Shown: positions 43,372-53,818, counted from the stretch's first letter. The stretch is DNA of 64,000 nt from Pseudomonas sp. TCU-HL1 (GCF_001708505.1 NZ_CP015992.1:1984001-2048000), one strand, 5' to 3'. Notes: generated by a model from the sequence alone, not told the origin. Numbers and translations are program-made.

Positions 43372-44641
43372 TTTCAGGGCTCTCGAGAATCAGGATGGCG
43401 CGGAAGTCGTTCACGTTGGTACGGGTCGGCTCGGTGACGATGAGGTCGCCGAGGGCGGCGAAATACCCGTATCCGTTGTTGTTGTCCAGTTCGTCGCTGG
43501 CAGACAGGTCCTGTTTGGCCGCGCGGGCGTAGCTGCAAGGGCTCATGATGGCGCCGGCATTGTCTTCCGAACCGTCGATGCCGTCGGTATCGCCAGCCAG
43601 GGCATAGACGCCCGGTAGGCCTTTCAGGGTGTTGGTCAGGCTCAGCAGGAATTCGGCATTGCGCCCACCACGGCCGTTGCCGCGCACGGTCACGGTGGTT
43701 TCGCCGCCAGAGAGGATCACGCACGGCGGCTTGATCGGCTGGCCATGCAGCACCACTTGGCGGGCAATGCCGCCGTGGACTTTGGCCACTTCGCGGGATT
43801 CGCCCTCCAGGTCGCCTAGGATCAGCGGCGTGAGGCCGGCGGCGCGTACTTTCTCGGCGGCGGCATCGAGGGACTGCTGCGGCGTGGCGATCAGCTGGAA
43901 GTGGCTGCGGGAGAGGCAAGGGTCGCCTGGCTTGACAGTCTCCGAGCGCGGGTCCTGCAGCCAGGCGCGCACGTGGGCCGGTACCTCGATCTCATAACGG
44001 GCGAGGATCGCCAGGGCTTCGGCCGAGGTGGTCGGGTCGGCCACGGTCGGGCCGGAGGCGATCACGGTGGCTTCGTCGCCGGGCACGTCGGAGATCGCGT
44101 AGGTGTAGACAGTGGCCGGCCAGCAGGCCTTGGCCAGACGGCCGCCCTTGATCGCCGAGAGATGCTTGCGCACGCAGTTCATCTCGGAAATGGAGGCGCC
44201 GGATTTCAGCAGGGCCTTGTTGATCGCCTGCTTGTCTTTCAGGGTCAGGCCCTCCGCGGGCAGGGCGAGTAGGGAGGAGCCACCACCGGAGAGCAGGAAG
44301 ATCACCCGGTCGGACTCATTGAGGTTGCTCACCAGTTCCAGCACGCGCCGGGCGGTTTCCAGGCCGGCGGCGTCGGGCACCGGGTGGGCCGCTTCGACCA
44401 CTTCGATCTTCTTGCAGTCGGCGCCGTGGCCGTAGCGGGTCACGACCAGGCCAGAGATTTCGCCCTGCCACTCGCGCTCGATCACTTCCGCCATGGCGGC
44501 TGCGGCCTTGCCGGCACCGATGACGATGACGCGGCCGGAGCGGTCGGCGGGCAGGTGGTCAGCCAGTACCTGGCGCGGGTGGGCGGCGGCGATGGCGATG
44601 GCGAACAGGTCGCGCAGGAAAGCTTGGGGATCGAGGGACAT
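43361..44641 (-). CDS. ttuD: Glycerate 2-kinase (TtuD/GckA, MOFRL family)
   Basis: A 426-residue kinase that phosphorylates D-glycerate, formed by tartronate semialdehyde reductase, to 2-phosphoglycerate. The N-terminal DUF4147 part contains VIGAGKAAAAMAEV and FLLSGGGSSLLALP; the C-terminal MOFRL part contains ILSGGETTVTVRGNGRGGRN and LAGDTDGIDGSEDNAGAI. Family members were once called hydroxypyruvate reductases (TtuD), a name that is likely misleading here. It overlaps pyk by 11 bases. A 286-base gap with inverted repeats separates it from glxR, so a separate promoter is possible. Confidence 0.92.
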   Translation of the reverse strand: MSLDPQAFLRDLFAIAIAAAHPRQVLADHLPADRSGRVIVIGAGKAAAAMAEVIEREWQGEISGLVVTRYGHGADCKKIEVVEAAHPVPDAAGLETARRVLELVSNLNESDRVIFLLSGGGSSLLALPAEGLTLKDKQAINKALLKSGASISEMNCVRKHLSAIKGGRLAKACWPATVYTYAISDVPGDEATVIASGPTVADPTTSAEALAILARYEIEVPAHVRAWLQDPRSETVKPGDPCLSRSHFQLIATPQQSLDAAAEKVRAAGLTPLILGDLEGESREVAKVHGGIARQVVLHGQPIKPPCVILSGGETTVTVRGNGRGGRNAEFLLSLTNTLKGLPGVYALAGDTDGIDGSEDNAGAIMSPCSYARAAKQDLSASDELDNNNGYGYFAALGDLIVTEPTRTNVNDFRAILILESPENDA

Positions 44642-44690
44642 GGCAGGCTCCGGGGCGCTGGATTCTTGTTATGGGCATGATGGCCGATTT

Positions 44691-44724
44691 CAGTCCCGAA
44701 CCGCCGCGCGCAGCGGTTCGGGAC
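44691..44724. repeat. Short inverted repeat upstream of the glycerate kinase gene
   Basis: CAGTCCCGAACCGC and GCGGTTCGGGACTG form a 14-bp stem around CGCGCA, 50 bases before the glycerate kinase ATG. It could be a 3' hairpin of glxR with partial read-through. Confidence 0.7.
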
Positions 44725-44807
44725 TGGAATCGACCTTCCTGGCCTTCGGCGCCGTGTCGCCTGGGGCCAGGAGGGTCGAAAAGGGCCCACCTGCAAGGTT
44801 GGCTGGT

Positions 44808-44892
44808 CGTAGGTTGGCGCCGAGCTTGCGAGGCCCAACGCTGGAGCTGCCGGCTCAATGTTGAGCTTCGCTGTGCTCAGCACCAACCTACG
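44808..44892. repeat. Inverted repeat REP-C (GTAGGTTGG family)
   Basis: Arms CGTAGGTTGG and CCAACCTACG enclose GCGAGGCCCAACGC-type inner sequence. It lies 36 bases after the glxR stop. A related copy is at 62447-62544. Confidence 0.75.
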
Positions 44893-44927
44893 GGGTATTC
44901 CAGTTCAACCTTGCAGTGGGTAACGCA

Positions 44928-45818
44928 TCACTCCTCGCGGATCGAGAAGTTGGCCATGTGCTCCAGGCCCTTGATCAGGCCGGAGTGGTCCCAGTTGCTG
45001 CCACCCAGTGCGGCGCAGGTGCTGAACACCTGCTGGGCGTTGGCGGTGTTCGGCAGGTTCAGACCCAATTCGCGGGCGCCGGACAGGGCCAGGTTCAGGT
45101 CTTTCTGGTGCAGGCTGATGCGGAAGCCCGGATCGAAGGTGCCCTTGATCATACGCTCGCCATGGACTTCCAGAATCTTGGAGCCGGCGAAGCCACCCAT
45201 CAGGGCTTCACGTACCTTGGCCGGGTCGGCGCCGTTCCTGGCGGCGAACAGCAGGGCTTCGGCAACGGCCTGGATGTTCAGCGCAACGATGATCTGGTTG
45301 GCCACCTTGGCGGTCTGGCCGTCGCCGTTGGCGCCGACGCGGGTGATGTTCTTGCCCATGGCCTGGAACAGCGGCAGCGCGCGTTCGAAGGCGTTCGGGC
45401 AGCCACCGACCATGATGCTCAGGGTCGCGGCCTTGGCACCGACTTCACCGCCGGATACCGGGGCGTCCAGGTACGCGGCGCCAGTCGCCTTGATCTTCTC
45501 GGCGAAGGTCTTGGTGGCGGTGGGGGAAATGGAGCTCATGTCGATCACCACCTTGCCGGCACCGACGCCCTCGACTACGCCTTCCTTGCGGAACAGCACG
45601 TCTTCGACCTGGGGGGTGTCGGGAACCATGATGATGATGAATTCGGCCTCCTGGGCAACCTCTTTCGGGTTGGCCAGGCCAATGCCGTTGTCGCCCAGCA
45701 GGTCAGCCGGGGCCTTGTCGAAGTGCTCGGAGAAGAGCAGGGTGTGGCCGGCCTTCTGGAGGTTCTGAGCCATGGGCTTGCCCATGATGCCGGTGCCGAT
45801 GAATCCGATTTTTGCCAT
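44928..45818 (-). CDS. glxR: Tartronate semialdehyde reductase (2-hydroxy-3-oxopropionate reductase)
   Basis: A 296-residue NADH-dependent reductase of the beta-hydroxyacid dehydrogenase family; it reduces tartronate semialdehyde, the Gcl product, to D-glycerate. The Rossmann start is IGFIGTGIMGKPMAQNLQKA, the substrate-binding stretch DAPVSGGEVGAKAATLSIMV, and the catalytic lysine is in GDGQTAKVANQIIVALN. It follows hyi by 12 bases, as in glyoxylate-use operons of E. coli and P. aeruginosa. Confidence 0.95.
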   Translation of the reverse strand: MAKIGFIGTGIMGKPMAQNLQKAGHTLLFSEHFDKAPADLLGDNGIGLANPKEVAQEAEFIIIMVPDTPQVEDVLFRKEGVVEGVGAGKVVIDMSSISPTATKTFAEKIKATGAAYLDAPVSGGEVGAKAATLSIMVGGCPNAFERALPLFQAMGKNITRVGANGDGQTAKVANQIIVALNIQAVAEALLFAARNGADPAKVREALMGGFAGSKILEVHGERMIKGTFDPGFRISLHQKDLNLALSGARELGLNLPNTANAQQVFSTCAALGGSNWDHSGLIKGLEHMANFSIREE

Positions 45819-45830
45819 GGGGATCTCTCC

Positions 45831-46613
45831 TCAGATTGCGTTGTGCGTCTTCAGCCAGCCAAGGCCAGCAACGGTGGTGGTAGCCGGCTTGTATTCACAG
45901 CCGATCCAGCCCTGGTAGCCGATGCGGTCCAGGTGCTGGAAGAGGAAGCGGTAGTTGATCTCGCCAGTGCCCGGCTCGTTGCGGCCCGGGTTGTCGGCGA
46001 GCTGCACATGGTTGATCGCGGCGAGGTTGGACTCGACGGTGCGTGCCAGGTCTCCTTCCATGATCTGCATGTGGTAGATGTCGTACTGCAGGAACAGGTT
46101 GGCGCTGCCGACTTTCTCGCGGATGGCCAGGGCCTGCTTCGTGTTGTTCAGGTAGAAGCCGGGGATGTCGCGGATGTTGATGGCTTCCATCACCAGCTTG
46201 ATGCCTGCGGCCTGGAGCTTCTCGGTGGCGAACTTGAGGTTCTCGACGAAGGTGCTCTCGATGGTGGCGCAGTCATGGCCTTGCGGGCGGATGCCGGCCA
46301 GGCAATTGATCTGGGTGTTGCCCAGTACCTTGGCGTAGGCGATGGCCTTGTCCACACCGGCGCGGAACTCTTCGATGCGATCAGGGTGGCAGGCGATGCC
46401 ACGCTCGCCCTTGCCCCAGTCACCGGCCGGCAGGTTGAACAGCACCTGCTCCAGCTTGTTGGCGTCCAGGCGGGCGCGGATTTCCTCTACCGGGAAGTCG
46501 TAGGGGAAGAGGTATTCGACACCGCTGAATCCGGCTTCGGCGGCAGCGGCGAAACGGTCCAGGAAGTCCACTTCGGTGAACAGCATGGACAGGTTGGCGG
46601 CAAAACGGGGCAT
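45831..46613 (-). CDS. hyi: Hydroxypyruvate isomerase
   Basis: A 260-residue TIM-barrel isomerase that interconverts hydroxypyruvate and tartronate semialdehyde. The N-terminus MPRFAANLSMLFTEVDFLDR and the metal-binding barrel segments VMEAINIRDIPGFYL, LQYDIYHMQIMEGDL and IGCEYKPA are characteristic of Hyi. It lies between gcl and glxR. A repeat-rich 159-base gap (CCCTCTCCC hairpins) separates it from gcl; the gene probably depends on the gcl promoter. Confidence 0.95.
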   Translation of the reverse strand: MPRFAANLSMLFTEVDFLDRFAAAAEAGFSGVEYLFPYDFPVEEIRARLDANKLEQVLFNLPAGDWGKGERGIACHPDRIEEFRAGVDKAIAYAKVLGNTQINCLAGIRPQGHDCATIESTFVENLKFATEKLQAAGIKLVMEAINIRDIPGFYLNNTKQALAIREKVGSANLFLQYDIYHMQIMEGDLARTVESNLAAINHVQLADNPGRNEPGTGEINYRFLFQHLDRIGYQGWIGCEYKPATTTVAGLGWLKTHNAI

Positions 46614-46631
46614 GAATGTCTCCTTCTTGTT

Positions 46632-46767
46632 CCCCTCTCCCTTTGGGAGAGGGGCTAGGGGTGAGGGCGGTATCCAATCGCTCGGACTTCCCCTCTCCCC
46701 CGGCCCCTCTCCCGCAAGCGGGAGAGGGGAGGTGAAGCCCCTCTCCTGCCACGAACAGGAGAGGGGA
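46632..46767. repeat. Cluster of CCCTCTCCC hairpins
   Basis: Three or four short hairpins of the form CCCCTCTCCC-N-GGGAGAGGGG fill the gcl-hyi gap. They may set the relative amounts of the two messages. The same motif is at 7519-7578. Confidence 0.75.
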
Positions 46768-46772
46768 GTCGG

Positions 46773-48548
<1,776 letters not shown>

Positions 48549-48573
48549 GTTTTGTGCCTCTTTCTTGTGAAAA

Positions 48574-48583
48574 TTGTATACAA
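48574..48583. promoter_or_regulatory. TTGTATACAA operator at gcl
   Basis: A perfect 10-bp palindrome 26 bases before the gcl ATG. It contains TATACA on the gcl strand and may overlap the -10 element, as expected for a repressor site. Confidence 0.6.
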
Positions 48584-48721
48584 GCTACGTGGCTGGATTC
48601 TATTCAGCTGCTGACTGCAGGGTCAAGGCCATTTATGAGGCTAAAGGTCGCAGGGGTCGACTCTTTTAAAACGCCCGTTTCACGGGGCTCTCCATAGATG
48701 CTCAACACGCTGACGAAAACA

Positions 48722-48731
48722 CTGTATACAA
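48722..48731. promoter_or_regulatory. CTGTATACAA operator, gcl/GlcG-like intergenic region
   Basis: Nine of ten bases match the TTGTATACAA palindrome. It is followed by an A-rich run, as at 50139-50148. Confidence 0.5.
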
Positions 48732-48907
48732 AAAATAATATGATTGTATCTATCTGTTGATTTTTTTGTGTTCGGTGGGATAGTGAGCTACAGCTTTCGG
48801 ATGCGTCGCAGGACGGGCTGGAAAACGCCTGCATGACCATGGGAGTACGTCAGCCCTGGTCCAGACGACGCCGCACAAGGTTCAACCACTCACGAGGAAC
48901 GCTTGAA

Positions 48908-49345
48908 ATGACCACCCTGACCCTGGAAACCGCTGTGAGCATTTCCAACTACGCGCTGTCCGTTGGCCGGGACCTGCGTACTGCCCCGCTGACCATTGCC
49001 GTGCTGGATGCCGGCGGCCATCTGATCACCCTGCAGCGCCAGGACGGCGCCAGCATGCTTCGTCCTCAGATCGCCATCGGTAAGGCGTGGGGTGCAGTCG
49101 CGCTGGGCAAGGGCTCGCGCCTGATCGCCGCGGACGCTCAGCAGCGTCCGGCCTTCATCGGTGCGGTGAACAACCTGGCCGACGGCAACCTGGTGCCGGC
49201 GCCGGGCGGGGTGTTGATCCGTGATGGTCAGGGCGCCGTGATCGGCGCTATCGGCATCAGTGGCGATACCTCGGACATCGACGAACAGTGCGCGGTGAGT
49301 GCCGTGGAGGCGGCAGGCCTGAAAGCGGACGCTGGCGCGGCCTGA
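48908..49345 (+). CDS. GlcG/HbpS-like heme-degrading-domain protein
   Basis: A 145-residue protein of the GlcG/HbpS/PduO-C family. Seen are LTIAVLDAGGHLITLQRQDG near the N-terminus, the RPAFIGAVNNLADGNLVPAP segment and the glycine-rich end GVLIRDGQGAVIGAIGISGD. Members often lie next to glycolate/glyoxylate genes (glcG) but their role is unclear. ATG 48908 is chosen because GAGGAA precedes it; the upstream ATG at 48833 would add 25 arginine-rich residues atypical for the family. It is divergent from gcl and followed by the TetR gene on the other strand. Confidence 0.85.
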   Translation: MTTLTLETAVSISNYALSVGRDLRTAPLTIAVLDAGGHLITLQRQDGASMLRPQIAIGKAWGAVALGKGSRLIAADAQQRPAFIGAVNNLADGNLVPAPGGVLIRDGQGAVIGAIGISGDTSDIDEQCAVSAVEAAGLKADAGAA

Positions 49346-49398
49346 TATTTCATGGGGGCTGCTGCGCAGCCCTCAGCTCGCCGGCGAGGCGAGCAGGC

Positions 49399-50028
49399 TT
49401 AGGCGCTTTTCGCCTGAGCCTTTTCCTCGACTTCGCAACCCTTGATCACCAGGCGGATGATGGTTTCCGCAGCGGCGTCATAGTCGGCGTCACTGAGGCT
49501 GGATTTGCCGGTAACGGTGGAAATCTGCCAGTCGAAGTCGGCGTAGGTCTGCGTGGCGGCCCAGATGCTGAACAGCAGGTGGTGGGGATCGACCCTGGCC
49601 ATCAGGCCCTGGTCTATCCAGCGCTGAATGCACTCGATGTTGTGCTTGGCCTGCAGGTTCAGTTGTTCCGTCTGTTCCGGGGAAAGGTGCGGTGCACCGT
49701 GCATGATTTCGCTGGCGAACACCTTGGAGGCGTAGGGCAGGTCGCGGGAAATGCGGATCTTCGAGCGGATATAGGCCGTCAGCACCTCATGGGGATGGCC
49801 GGCCTGGTTGAAGGGCGTGGAAGCCTGCAACAGCGGCTCGACGATGCTCTCCAGTACTTCGCGATAGAGGTTCTCTTTCGACTTGAAGTAGTAATAGACG
49901 TTGGGCTTGGGCAGGCCAGCCTTGGCTGCGATGTCGCTCGTCTTGGTGGCGGCGAACCCTTTGTCGGCGAATTCCTCGCTGGCCGCGCGCAGGATCAGGT
50001 CTCTGTTGCGCTCGCGAATACTGCTCAC
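49399..50028 (-). CDS. TetR-family regulator, RutR (YcdC)-like
   Basis: A 209-residue TetR-type repressor. The helix-turn-helix is seen as FAATKTSDIAAKAGLPKPNV followed by YYYFKSKENLYREVLE (about residues 22-57). The C-terminal domain closely follows RutR/YcdC: RISRDLPYASKVFASEIMHG, DPHHLLFSIWAATQTYADFD and VTGKSSLSD. RutR senses uracil or thymine and controls pyrimidine and purine catabolism genes, which fits this neighbourhood. The start is GTG 50028 with AGGAG at the right distance. Its upstream region carries a TTGTATACAA-type site, so it could be the regulator that uses that site; this is untested. Confidence 0.87.
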   Translation of the reverse strand: MSSIRERNRDLILRAASEEFADKGFAATKTSDIAAKAGLPKPNVYYYFKSKENLYREVLESIVEPLLQASTPFNQAGHPHEVLTAYIRSKIRISRDLPYASKVFASEIMHGAPHLSPEQTEQLNLQAKHNIECIQRWIDQGLMARVDPHHLLFSIWAATQTYADFDWQISTVTGKSSLSDADYDAAAETIIRLVIKGCEVEEKAQAKSA

Positions 50029-50138
50029 ATCGGCTCCTTCTTTGGCTCGCCCGGGCGCCTGGTAGGCCGGCCGGCGAGAGGTCGGGCATGGTATCACCCG
50101 CATCAAAGGGCTCTCAAGCGAGCCACTGGATGAATTTC

Positions 50139-50148
50139 CTGTATACAA
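50139..50148. promoter_or_regulatory. CTGTATACAA operator between the TetR gene and moaA
   Basis: Nine of ten bases match TTGTATACAA. It lies 111 bases before the TetR start and 82 bases before moaA, which are divergent, so it could act on either. Confidence 0.5.
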
Positions 50149-50229
50149 AAAAATTCTATTCTGTTTCCATTCGGCATCCGTCCATGTCATCGGAGCCCTG
50201 TCCGATGCGTGTTGCGGCAGACGTTACCC

Positions 50230-51225
50230 ATGCAAGACAACCACTTGCTCGACCCCTTCGGGCGTCGAATTTCCTATTTGCGCCTATCGGTCACCGACCG
50301 CTGCGACTTCCGGTGCACCTACTGCATGAGCGAGGACATGGTCTTCGCTCCCCGGGCGCAAATCCTCAGCCTCGAAGAACTCTATGCCGTCGCCGATGCC
50401 TTCATCGGCCTCGGGGTTACCCGTATCCGCATCACCGGCGGCGAGCCGCTGGTGCGCAAGGGCCTGACCTCTCTACTGACGCGCCTGGGGAAGCGTGAAG
50501 AGTTGGACGACCTGGCTATCACCAGCAACGGTTCCCAGCTCGAACACATGGCGACCGAATTGCGCGAGGCGGGCGTTACCCGTCTCAACATCAGCCTCGA
50601 TTCACTGCAGCGCGATCGCTTCGCTGCCTTCACCCGCCGTGACCGCCTCGATCAGGTGCTGTCCGGAATCGATGCCGCGCGTGCCGCAGGTTTCCGCCGT
50701 ATCAAACTGAACACGGTGGTGCAGAAAGGCCGCAATGACGATGAAGTGCAGGACCTGGTGGCTTTTGCCGTCGAGCGTGCTCTGGACATCAGCTTCATCG
50801 AGGAGATGCCCCTCGGCAGTGTTTCCAGCCATGAGCGCAAGGTCACCCTCTGTACTTCGGAGGAGGTGCGTGAGCGGGTCGAACGCCGTTTCCAGCTGCT
50901 GCCCAGCAGCTACCGGACCGGCGGGCCGTCCCGTTACTTTCAGGTGGTCGGCACTGAAACCCAGGTCGGTTTCATCTCCCCCCATAGCCGCAACTTCTGC
51001 GGTGACTGCAACCGTGTTCGCGTCACTGCCGAGGGCAAGCTGGTGCTATGCCTGGGCCACGAAGGTGCGTTGGATCTCAAGGCGCTGATCCGCCGCCATC
51101 CCGGTGACGGTGAGAGATTGCGGGCGGCGCTGATCGATGCGCTCAGGCTCAAGCCTGAGCGGCACTACTTTGAAGCCGATTCGCAGGTCCAGGTCATTCG
51201 TTTCATGAGTGCCACCGGCGGCTGA
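50230..51225 (+). CDS. moaA: GTP 3',8-cyclase MoaA
   Basis: A 331-residue radical-SAM enzyme that turns GTP into the first intermediate of molybdopterin synthesis with MoaC. The SAM cluster motif is CDFRCTYC (about residues 22-29), followed by GGEP (ITGGEPLVRKG), and the second, GTP-binding cluster is CGDCNRVRVTAEGKLVLCLG. ATG 50230 gives the usual MQDNHLLDPFGRRISYLRLS start. No other moa genes are adjacent. Position in a purine locus suggests supply of molybdenum cofactor for xanthine dehydrogenase, whose genes are not in this window. Confidence 0.95.
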   Translation: MQDNHLLDPFGRRISYLRLSVTDRCDFRCTYCMSEDMVFAPRAQILSLEELYAVADAFIGLGVTRIRITGGEPLVRKGLTSLLTRLGKREELDDLAITSNGSQLEHMATELREAGVTRLNISLDSLQRDRFAAFTRRDRLDQVLSGIDAARAAGFRRIKLNTVVQKGRNDDEVQDLVAFAVERALDISFIEEMPLGSVSSHERKVTLCTSEEVRERVERRFQLLPSSYRTGGPSRYFQVVGTETQVGFISPHSRNFCGDCNRVRVTAEGKLVLCLGHEGALDLKALIRRHPGDGERLRAALIDALRLKPERHYFEADSQVQVIRFMSATGG

Positions 51226-51266
51226 CCGGAATCATTTCCTGAACTCAAAGCTGTACATACGCCTTG

Positions 51267-51328
51267 CGTAGGGTGCGCCGTGCGCACCGAAACTTTCCTG
51301 TCCCGTTATTGGTGCGCGTGGCGCACCC
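51267..51328. repeat. Inverted repeat REP-B
   Basis: Arms CGTAGGGTGCGC and GCGCACCC (imperfect end, CAA for TAC) with inner GTGCGCACC/GGTGCGCGTGG sequence, lying between moaA and the deaminase gene and ending 14 bases before its ATG. Confidence 0.75.
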
Positions 51329-51342
51329 AACAAGGAGCCCCA

Positions 51343-52701
51343 ATGGCCAAGACACTCTTGATCAAGAACGCCGACCTGCTGGTGACCATGGATGGTCAGC
51401 GCCGGGAAATCCGGCAAGGCGGGATGTTCATCGAGGACAATCGCATCGTGCAGGTGGGACCGAGCAGCGAGCTGCCGCAATCTGCTGACGAAGTGCTGGA
51501 TATGACCGGCAAGATCGTCATTCCCGGCCTGGTCAACACGCACCATCACATGTACCAGAGTCTCACCCGTGTAGTGCCGGCGGCTCAGGATGGCGAGTTG
51601 TTCAACTGGCTGACCAACCTCTATCCGATCTGGGCACGCCTGACGCCGGAAATGATCCAGGTGTCCACCCAGACGGCCATGGCTGAGCTGATTCTTTCCG
51701 GCTGTACCACCTCCAGTGATCACCTCTACATCTACCCCAACGGCTGCAAGCTGGATGACAGCATCCATGCTGCTGGCGAGATAGGCATGCGCTTCCACGC
51801 GGCGCGCGGCAGCATGAGCGTCGGCCGTAGCCAGGGTGGCCTGCCGCCGGACTCGGTGGTGGAGAAAGAGGCGGACATTCTCAAGGAATCCCAGCGCCTG
51901 ATTGAGGACTACCACGATGCGTCCCACGGTTCGATGCTGCGGGTGGTAGTGGCACCGTGCTCGCCGTTTTCGGTGAGCCGTGACCTGATGCGCGAAGCCG
52001 CCGTGCTGGCGCGTCAGTATGGCGTCTCCCTGCACACTCACCTGGCCGAGAACGTCAACGACATCGCCTACAGCCGCGAGAAGTTCGGCATGACCCCGGC
52101 CGAATACGCCGAAGACCTGGGCTGGGTGGGGCACGACGTCTGGCATGCCCACTGCGTGCAACTGGACGAGCACGGCATCGAGCTGTTCGCCCGTACCGGC
52201 ACCGGCGTTGCCCACTGCCCGTGCTCGAACATGCGCCTGGCCTCGGGTATCGCACCCGTGCGCCGCATGCGCGATGCCGGCGTACCGGTGGGCTTGGGCG
52301 TGGACGGTTCGGCTTCCAACGATGGCGCCAGCATGATTGGCGAAGTGCGTCAGGCGCTGCTGCTGCAACGGGTCGGTTTCGGCCCGGATGCCATGACCGC
52401 CCGGGAAGCCCTGGAGATCGCCACCCTGGGCGGCGCCAAAGTGCTCAACCGTAACGACATCGGTGCCTTGGCTCCGGGTATGGCGGCCGACTTCGTCGCC
52501 TTCGACTTGAATCACATCGCCTATGCCGGCGCCCTGCACGACCCGCTGGCCGCGCTGGTGTTCTGCACCCCGACCCACGTTTCCACCAGCGTCATCAACG
52601 GCAAGGTGGTGGTGCGCGATGGCCATGTGGTCACCGTGGACCTGCCATGCGTGCTGGAGCGTCACAACCAGTTGGCGCGCCAACTGGTGTTGGGCGAGTA
52701 A
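51343..52701 (+). CDS. 8-oxoguanine/guanine deaminase (amidohydrolase family)
   Basis: A 452-residue zinc amidohydrolase. The metal site is complete: HHH in VNTHHHMYQSL (about residues 66-68), H in VSLHTHLAEN, H in VWHAHCVQLDEHG and D in GLGVDGSASNDG. Closest in my memory are the 8-oxoguanine deaminases such as P. aeruginosa Pa0142, which also deaminate isocytosine and, poorly, guanine; s-triazine and cytosine deaminases are more distant alternatives. ATG 51343 follows AAGGAG. The product, urate from 8-oxoguanine, enters the PuuD-HIU-allantoin route encoded further along, which supports this call over a plain guanine deaminase. Confidence 0.85.
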   Translation: MAKTLLIKNADLLVTMDGQRREIRQGGMFIEDNRIVQVGPSSELPQSADEVLDMTGKIVIPGLVNTHHHMYQSLTRVVPAAQDGELFNWLTNLYPIWARLTPEMIQVSTQTAMAELILSGCTTSSDHLYIYPNGCKLDDSIHAAGEIGMRFHAARGSMSVGRSQGGLPPDSVVEKEADILKESQRLIEDYHDASHGSMLRVVVAPCSPFSVSRDLMREAAVLARQYGVSLHTHLAENVNDIAYSREKFGMTPAEYAEDLGWVGHDVWHAHCVQLDEHGIELFARTGTGVAHCPCSNMRLASGIAPVRRMRDAGVPVGLGVDGSASNDGASMIGEVRQALLLQRVGFGPDAMTAREALEIATLGGAKVLNRNDIGALAPGMAADFVAFDLNHIAYAGALHDPLAALVFCTPTHVSTSVINGKVVVRDGHVVTVDLPCVLERHNQLARQLVLGE

Positions 52702-52774
52702 ATCGTCCGGTGGGGGCGGGGCGAGTAGCCCCGCTCCTTTCTGTTCGTGCTCAGATGAGAACAAGGAGGAGGTT

Positions 52775-53593
52775 ATGAAGCCTCGGGTTTTCGGCTGGCT
52801 GGCTGCCGGCCTGTTGTCCGCGAATGGCGCCTTGGCGCAGACCTATGTGATAGGTGTCGAGAAACAGTCTTTCCAGCCCCACTACTGGATCAGCGAGCAG
52901 GGCGAGTACCAGGGCTTCGCCCGCGACCTCTTGGACCTGTTCGCGCGCGATGCCGGGCTGGACATCCAGTACCAGGCGCTGCCGGTCAACCAGCTCACAC
53001 AGCACTTGCTCAACGGCAGCATCGACTTCAAGTACCCGGATAACGCCAATTGGGCCGGCGACTTGAAAGAAGGCAAGGGCATTGTCTACAGCTCGCCTGT
53101 GGTGCAGTACGTCGACGGTGTTCTGGTGGCACCCAAACACCAGGGCAAGAGCGTCGAGCAGCTTCAGCGGTTGGCAGTCGTGGAGGGCTGGACCCCCTGG
53201 AGTTATCAGGACCGCATCGACGCCGGCCAGACCCAGGTGGTGCGCAGCGGCGATCTGGGTCAGATGATCAAGCAGGCGATGAAGCAGCAGGCCGACGGCG
53301 CCTACTACAACGTCGTGGTCGCGACTTACTACCTGGACAACATCCGCGCGCGGCCCGGCGCCCTGGTGTTCGACCCGGACCTGCCGCATACCCGCGGTAC
53401 CTTCAATCTCTCGAGTCTCAGGTATCCGGAACTGATCGCGCGTTTCGACCGCTTCCTTTCCGAGCACAGGCAGGAGGTCGATGCGCTCAAGGCGCGCTAC
53501 CAGGTGGAGTCGAACCTGGATTCCGAGTACCTCGGCATGGAACAGTGGAAAGTCGACTTCCTCAAGCGACAGAAGGAAAAGGCCAATCCTTGA
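52775..53593 (+). CDS. Periplasmic substrate-binding protein (SBP_bac_3-like)
   Basis: A 272-residue periplasmic protein. Residues 1-21 form a signal peptide (cleavage after GALAQ or GALA). The mature chain contains QFARDLLDLFARDAGLDI-type sequence (GEYQGFARDLLDLFARDAGL) and a cleft segment LLNGSIDFKYPDNANWAG. It fits the transporter substrate-binding domain family that includes stand-alone proteins without a partner transporter. No permease or ATPase is next to it. ATG 52775 is preceded by AAGGAGGAGG, an exceptionally strong ribosome site. Ligand unknown; a purine-related compound is plausible from context only. Confidence 0.78.
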   Translation: MKPRVFGWLAAGLLSANGALAQTYVIGVEKQSFQPHYWISEQGEYQGFARDLLDLFARDAGLDIQYQALPVNQLTQHLLNGSIDFKYPDNANWAGDLKEGKGIVYSSPVVQYVDGVLVAPKHQGKSVEQLQRLAVVEGWTPWSYQDRIDAGQTQVVRSGDLGQMIKQAMKQQADGAYYNVVVATYYLDNIRARPGALVFDPDLPHTRGTFNLSSLRYPELIARFDRFLSEHRQEVDALKARYQVESNLDSEYLGMEQWKVDFLKRQKEKANP

Positions 53594-53652
53594 ATCGAAA
53601 GGCCCAATCCAGAGCGCCGGCAGAGCAGGGAAGCGTTGCCGGGCTCGGAATT

Positions 53653-53662
53653 TTGTACACAA
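53653..53662. promoter_or_regulatory. TTGTACACAA operator upstream of the Tsx-like gene
   Basis: A close variant of the TTGTATACAA palindrome and the exact reverse complement of the site at 61460-61469. Its centre lies 43-44 bases before the -10 element of the promoter at 53678-53706. Confidence 0.55.
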
Positions 53663-53677
53663 TTTTGAAAGAAAGTG

Positions 53678-53706
53678 TTGTTGGCGATGTTTGCAGCGTG
53701 TATATA
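53678..53706 (+). promoter_or_regulatory. Sigma-70-type promoter upstream of the Tsx-like gene
   Basis: TTGTTG (53678-53683), 17-base spacer, TATATA (53701-53706). It would give a leader of about 450 bases for the Tsx-like gene, or about 105 bases for the 74-codon ORF at 53819. Confidence 0.5.
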
Positions 53707-53818
53707 GTTCGAAAAATCCTGACCGCCAGATCAGCTTTTGAGATGACGTAACTACATGGGGTGTTCATCGGCACCCTGTAAGCCCATGACCGACAAAAAA
53801 AATAGGCAGGCTTGACCC

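Larger units (their letters stand above)
48549..48907. other. Divergent regulatory region between gcl and the GlcG-like gene
   Basis: No gene is supported. The middle (about 48700-48780) is AT-rich and holds one TTGTATACAA-type site, with a second site near gcl. It presumably carries both promoters. Confidence 0.65.

Noticed and set aside
43361..44641. Annotation as hydroxypyruvate reductase (older TtuD name)
   Set aside because: The DUF4147-MOFRL architecture and the glyxR-pyk context fit glycerate 2-kinase; no NAD(P)H-binding Rossmann motif is present.
44642..44927. A gene in the glycerate kinase-glxR gap
   Set aside because: The stretch is made of two inverted repeats; the short ORFs there are read through hairpins and have no recognisable product.
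51343..52701. Annotation as plain guanine deaminase
   Set aside because: Sequence features recall 8-oxoguanine deaminase more strongly, and urate would feed the downstream genes directly. Guanine activity cannot be excluded.
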